Origin: SG8-30 sp963715485
GTDB lineage: Bacteria > Pseudomonadota > Gammaproteobacteria > Steroidobacterales > Steroidobacteraceae
DNA length: 64,000 nucleotides
Assembly (NCBI GenBank): GCA_963715485.1
Contig: OY970244.1
Coordinates: forward strand, 2,294,001 to 2,358,000
Reading direction: 5' to 3'
The notes below the pieces were generated by a model. That model did no database searches. It was not told where the DNA came from and saw only the letters and a list, made by a program, of their open reading frames with translations. This document shows, in pieces, positions 61,232 to 64,000 of this stretch (positions are counted from its first letter, which is position 1; each line of letters begins with the position of its first letter). Made by a program: the position numbers and the translations under genes.

Positions 61232-61500
61232 GTGACATCCCAGGCGGCGGACAACGGCTGCCAGCGCTGCTCGGTGCACTCTTCCAGCCACTCCCGGACG
61301 CGCACGATTTCCGCCTCCGAGGTCGCACAGATCCGGTGTTGCCCGAAGGGTAGCAAGTCGGCGCAGGTCGCTTGCCGGTGCAGGGCGGACTTCGCCTCGG
61401 CCACAGCCGCGTCGTCCGCGTTCCCCAGGCAAAGCAGTCGACGCCCGAGATCCACCTCAGGAATCGTCTTGCCAACGAACACCGGGTAATCGAGGTTCAT
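61228..61500 (-). CDS. small protein of unknown function in the era-acpS operon
   Basis: The 90-residue product begins MNLDYPVFVGKTIPEVDLGR and contains RLLCLGNADDAAVAEAKSAL, CADLLPFGQHRICATSEAEIV and a C-terminal helix REWLEECTEQRWQPL. It has four cysteines, no signal and no membrane segment. ATG 61500 overlaps the acpS stop and its TGA overlaps the rlmD start, so it is translated as part of the operon and is very likely real. I recognise no family. Confidence 0.75.
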   Translation of the reverse strand: MNLDYPVFVGKTIPEVDLGRRLLCLGNADDAAVAEAKSALHRQATCADLLPFGQHRICATSEAEIVRVREWLEECTEQRWQPLSAAWDVT

Positions 61501-61886
61501 GAAGATTCTTTGCGCATCAACACCGCCACCGCAACGACCAGGCCCGCCTCGTCGGTGAGGCTAACATGCCCTTCGCCGGCCCCCAGTGCATCGGCCACCA
61601 GCCTCCCCCGCGGCGAGAAGACCACTTCGGGGCGGCCCCAGGCGTTTTGCAGGAAGCCCACGTCCCGGATCCAGATGCCGTGCGCGAACCCTGTACCCAG
61701 CGCCTTGACGATCGCCTCCTTGGCGGCGAAGCGCATGGCCAGAAAACGCACCGGACGCTTGTGGTTTTCGAATGCGGCAAGCTCCTCGGGCAACAGCAGT
61801 CGCTCGACGAACCGGCGCCCGAACCGCTCATAGACCCCGGCTACCCGGTCGACCCGCAGGATATCGGTGCCGATGCCGAAAATCAT
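61497..61886 (-). CDS. acpS: holo-ACP synthase
   Basis: Transfers phosphopantetheine from CoA to acyl carrier protein. The 129-residue protein (E. coli 126) has GIGTDILRVDRV with the magnesium Asp and RFAAKEAIVKALGTGF with the Glu-Ala-Lys of the active site; HVSLTDEAGLVVAVAVL ends it. ATG 61886 overlaps the pdxJ stop by 4 bases. It supplies the carrier for FabH-type synthases. Confidence 0.95.
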   Translation of the reverse strand: MIFGIGTDILRVDRVAGVYERFGRRFVERLLLPEELAAFENHKRPVRFLAMRFAAKEAIVKALGTGFAHGIWIRDVGFLQNAWGRPEVVFSPRGRLVADALGAGEGHVSLTDEAGLVVAVAVLMRKESS

Positions 61887-62620
61887 GCCGCGCGCGCTTC
61901 CCGCATGAGGCGCTTCATCTCGGCCACGGCCGGCCCGATGCCGGTGAAGATAGCCCGCGCCACGATGGCGTGGCCAATGTTGAGCTCCACCAGTTGAGGC
62001 AGTGCCGCCACGGGCTGGACGTTGTGATAGTCGAGGCCATGCCCGGCATTGACCACGAGGCCGGAGGCGCTTGCCTGGCGGGCGGCCTGCGCCAGCTGGT
62101 GCAAGGCCGCGGCCCGCGCGGAACCCGCAGCTTCGGCGTAGGCGCCAGTATGCAACTCGATTGCGGGCGCACCGGCGCGGACTGCGGCGTCGACCTGGGC
62201 CTCGGCCGGGTCGATGAACAGGGACACACGAATCCCCGCCTCAGCGAGCTGCCCGCAGGCTTCCTGGATGCGCGATACCTGGCTGGCAACGTCGAGCCCG
62301 CCTTCCGTCGTCACCTCCTGGCGTCGCTCCGGGACCAGGCACACGTCGGCCGGAAGGACCTTGCGGGCGATAGCGATCATCTCGTCGGTGGCAGCCATTT
62401 CCAGATTCATGCGGGTCTTGAGCGCATCGCGCATGGCGAACACGTCGTGATCCTGGATGTGCCGGCGATCCTCACGCAGGTGCAACGTGATGCTGTCCGC
62501 ACCTGCCTGCTCCGCCGCCAGCGCCGCGTGTAGCGGATCGGGGCTCGCGCCCCGCCGGGCCTGCCTGAGCGTCGCCACGTGGTCTATGTTCACGCCCAAG
62601 GCAATGGATAACAGCGTCAC
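61883..62620 (-). CDS. pdxJ: pyridoxine 5'-phosphate synthase PdxJ
   Basis: Makes pyridoxine phosphate from deoxyxylulose 5-phosphate and 3-amino-2-oxopropyl phosphate. The 245-residue TIM barrel has GVNIDHVATLRQARRG at the start, DICLVPE-type (ADVCLVPERRQEVTTEGG), VSLFIDPAEAQ, IELHTGAYAEA and NAGHGLDYHNV. ATG 62620 overlaps the recO stop by 4 bases. The order recO-pdxJ-acpS is conserved in gammaproteobacteria. Confidence 0.97.
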   Translation of the reverse strand: MTLLSIALGVNIDHVATLRQARRGASPDPLHAALAAEQAGADSITLHLREDRRHIQDHDVFAMRDALKTRMNLEMAATDEMIAIARKVLPADVCLVPERRQEVTTEGGLDVASQVSRIQEACGQLAEAGIRVSLFIDPAEAQVDAAVRAGAPAIELHTGAYAEAAGSARAAALHQLAQAARQASASGLVVNAGHGLDYHNVQPVAALPQLVELNIGHAIVARAIFTGIGPAVAEMKRLMREARAA

Positions 62621-63351
62621 TTGTCGGTCTCCAGCCGGCGCAGCGCCAGCATCACGTCGCGGCTCTTGAGGCCCCGGCCTTCGAGGCAGTGCTCGAGCGC
62701 CGCGCGCAACAGCCGCTTTGCCACACGCAGCGATTCCGGGGAATCAAGCCGGTCCTCCACGAAGCCCATCAGGTCCCCACCAAGGTAGGCATCGCCAGGC
62801 ACCATCCCGCCGACGACCGGCTGGACCCCGATCCCCGGCTGGAAATGATAGTACCGATCAGCCACCAGCGGTTCGCCCGATCCCGATTCGCGGCTCACGT
62901 CGACACCGTAGCCGAGGTGCTCGAGCAGCCGCCTCTCGAAGTTGCGCAAGGCAGCCTGTTCCGGCCTGCCCTCGCGCAGGCTGGCCAGCGTCAACGCGTA
63001 GAGGTCGAAAATTTCCTGAATCGACTCTCCGCGTGGGGTCAGCTTGATCAGCAGCTCATTCAGGTAGAAACCAGACATCAGCCGCGAGGCCGCCAGCGGC
63101 TGCACCTCTCCGGCAAACTCGGCGCCGGTAAGCTGGCCACCATCCGTTCCGCCCGACCAGGACAGCAGCAGCGGCACGAAGGGCTGCAGCACCGCCCGGT
63201 AGGGCGACTTGGCGCGCCGCACGCCGCGGCCGAAAAGGGAAATGCGGCCGTGTTCGCGCGTGATCAGTTCGAGGATGCGGCTGGAGTCGCTGTAGTCCCG
63301 ATGGTGCAGCAGGAAGGCCGGCTGCAATGCAGCCCGCCGCGACCCGGTCAT
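62617..63351 (-). CDS. recO: DNA repair protein RecO
   Basis: RecFOR-pathway mediator that loads RecA on SSB-coated DNA. The 244-residue protein has an N-terminal OB fold (AFLLHHRDYSDSSRILEL, HGRISLFGRGVRRAKSPYRA) and a helical C-terminal domain (FYLNELLIKLTPRGE, FERRLLEHLGYGVDV). Like E. coli RecO it lacks the four-cysteine zinc site of Gram-positive forms. ATG 63351 overlaps the era stop by 4 bases. Confidence 0.94.
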   Translation of the reverse strand: MTGSRRAALQPAFLLHHRDYSDSSRILELITREHGRISLFGRGVRRAKSPYRAVLQPFVPLLLSWSGGTDGGQLTGAEFAGEVQPLAASRLMSGFYLNELLIKLTPRGESIQEIFDLYALTLASLREGRPEQAALRNFERRLLEHLGYGVDVSRESGSGEPLVADRYYHFQPGIGVQPVVGGMVPGDAYLGGDLMGFVEDRLDSPESLRVAKRLLRAALEHCLEGRGLKSRDVMLALRRLETDK

Positions 63352-64000
63352 GACGGGTCGTAGCCGAACTGCCTGAGCGCGGCCTCGTTATCCGCCCAGT
63401 TCTCGCGGACCTTGACCCAGATCTCGAGGTGGATTCGCCGTTCGAGCATCGCGTTGATCTCGAGGCGCGCCGCCTGGCCGACCTCCTTCAGCCGCAGGCC
63501 GCCCTCCCCGATCACGATCTTGCGCTGTCCTTCCCGTTCCACCCACACGACTGCCCCGATGACCAGCCGGCCGTCCTCCTCCTCCCAGCGCTCGATCTCG
63601 ACCGAGATGCCGTAGGGGAGCTCTTCCTGCAGGACCCGCGTCAGTTTCTCCCGGATGATCTCGGCCGCGAGGAAGCGCTCACTGCGGTCGGTGACCTGGT
63701 CGTCGGGAAAGACCGGCTCCCCCTCCGGCAGCAGCGCCGGAATCACGCCCTTCAGGCGGTCCACGTTGTCGCCCTTCAGTGCAGACAAGGGGACAATGGC
63801 GTCGAAGGCGTGCATCGCGCCAAGTCGCTCGAGCGTAGGCAGCAGCCGCTCGCGCGGCTTGACCTTGTCGCACTTGTTGACGATGAGTACAGCCGGCTTG
63901 CCCGACTGCCGGACCCGCTCGAGAACTGCCTCGTCCTCCTGGGTCCAGCGGGTTGCGTCCACCACCAGCAGCAGCAGGTCGGCTTCGGCCAGCGAGCCGA
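63348..64000 (-). CDS. era: GTPase Era (N-terminal part outside the window)
   Basis: Essential GTPase in 16S rRNA maturation and 30S assembly. The frame is open to the window edge, with about 217 residues visible. They include the end of the G domain (DLLLLVVDATRW, G4 NKCDKV, G5 SALKGDN) and the KH domain with the GxxG-type turn IGEGGLRLKEVGQAARLEI. The G1-G3 motifs lie beyond base 64000. It precedes recO by a 4-base overlap, matching rnc-era-recO in E. coli. Confidence 0.97.
   Translation of the reverse strand, partial: GSLAEADLLLLVVDATRWTQEDEAVLERVRQSGKPAVLIVNKCDKVKPRERLLPTLERLGAMHAFDAIVPLSALKGDNVDRLKGVIPALLPEGEPVFPDDQVTDRSERFLAAEIIREKLTRVLQEELPYGISVEIERWEEEDGRLVIGAVVWVEREGQRKIVIGEGGLRLKEVGQAARLEINAMLERRIHLEIWVKVRENWADNEAALRQFGYDPS

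Overview
The window is GC-rich, almost fully coding bacterial chromosome. Gene content and order point to a gammaproteobacterium outside the Enterobacterales. Several blocks match the classical gammaproteobacterial order: ftsK-lolA-rarA-serS, trxB-aat-infA next to clpA-clpS, yceD-rpmF-fabH divergent from maf, rne next to rluC, msbA-lpxK-ycaR-kdsB, and era-recO-pdxJ-acpS. The lexA-imuA-imuB-dnaE2 mutagenesis operon, a type II secretion gspCDEF block and a cholesterol-oxidase-type GMC oxidoreductase fit an environmental lineage of the Xanthomonadales/Nevskiales/Steroidobacter type, but I cannot fix the order or genus from sequence alone. I see no prophage, insertion sequence, CRISPR array or rRNA.

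Layout. 1-2.9 kb is the only gene-poor part: a frameshifted GMC oxidoreductase, a truncated VOC (glyoxalase-fold) gene and a tRNA-Ser(UGA). 3.1-5.5 kb carries a BAX-inhibitor-1 family membrane protein and the lytic transglycosylase MltF. 5.5-12 kb (minus strand) is ftsK-lolA-vanZ-like-rarA-crcB-serS. 12.2-18 kb holds trxB, a GNAT-fold protein, aat and infA on the plus strand, facing clpS-clpA; Aat, ClpS and ClpA together form the bacterial N-degron pathway. 18.3-24.4 kb is gspC-D-E-F plus a small acidic protein. 24.4-30.7 kb is the SOS operon lexA-imuA-imuB-dnaE2 behind two LexA boxes. 30.9-38.6 kb contains a PYROXD2-like FAD enzyme, a Braun-type lipoprotein, an L,D-transpeptidase, fabH-rpmF-yceD, maf and rluC. 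39-41.8 kb is RNase E. 41.9-53.8 kb is a long minus-strand envelope array (lolC/E pair, lolD, comEC, exbB, exbD, msbA, lpxK, ycaR, kdsB, aminotransferase, low-molecular-weight phosphatase). 54-57.9 kb is mfd. 57.9-64 kb is a tightly overlapping minus-strand operon, era-recO-pdxJ-acpS-orf-rlmD-nagZ-PAS/GGDEF.

Main themes. (1) Envelope biogenesis dominates: lipoprotein sorting (LolA, LolC/E, LolD), LPS (MsbA, LpxK, KdsB), peptidoglycan turnover (MltF, NagZ), and an OprI-like lipoprotein with a C-terminal lysine about 1 kb from a YbiS/ErfK-type L,D-transpeptidase. (2) DNA damage: LexA, ImuA, ImuB, DnaE2, Mfd, RarA, RecO. (3) Five conserved genes (GMC oxidoreductase, rarA, ldt, maf, kdsB) are broken only by single-base indels. 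Correcting them restores standard family lengths (RarA 447, Maf 194, KdsB about 253 residues). Uncorrected long-read errors are the leading explanation, especially for kdsB, where about eight indels fall within 465 bp. (4) Two kinds of hairpin repeat are present: a family of about 60 bp in three intergenic places, one of them inside the SOS operon, and a GGGGAC-type palindrome inserted in frame within imuA.

I did not find a clearly new multi-gene system. The best leads are the repeat family, the in-frame palindrome in imuA, the GspE lacking its zinc cysteines, the PAS/LOV-GGDEF protein lacking both signature motifs, and several small conserved-looking proteins of unknown function.
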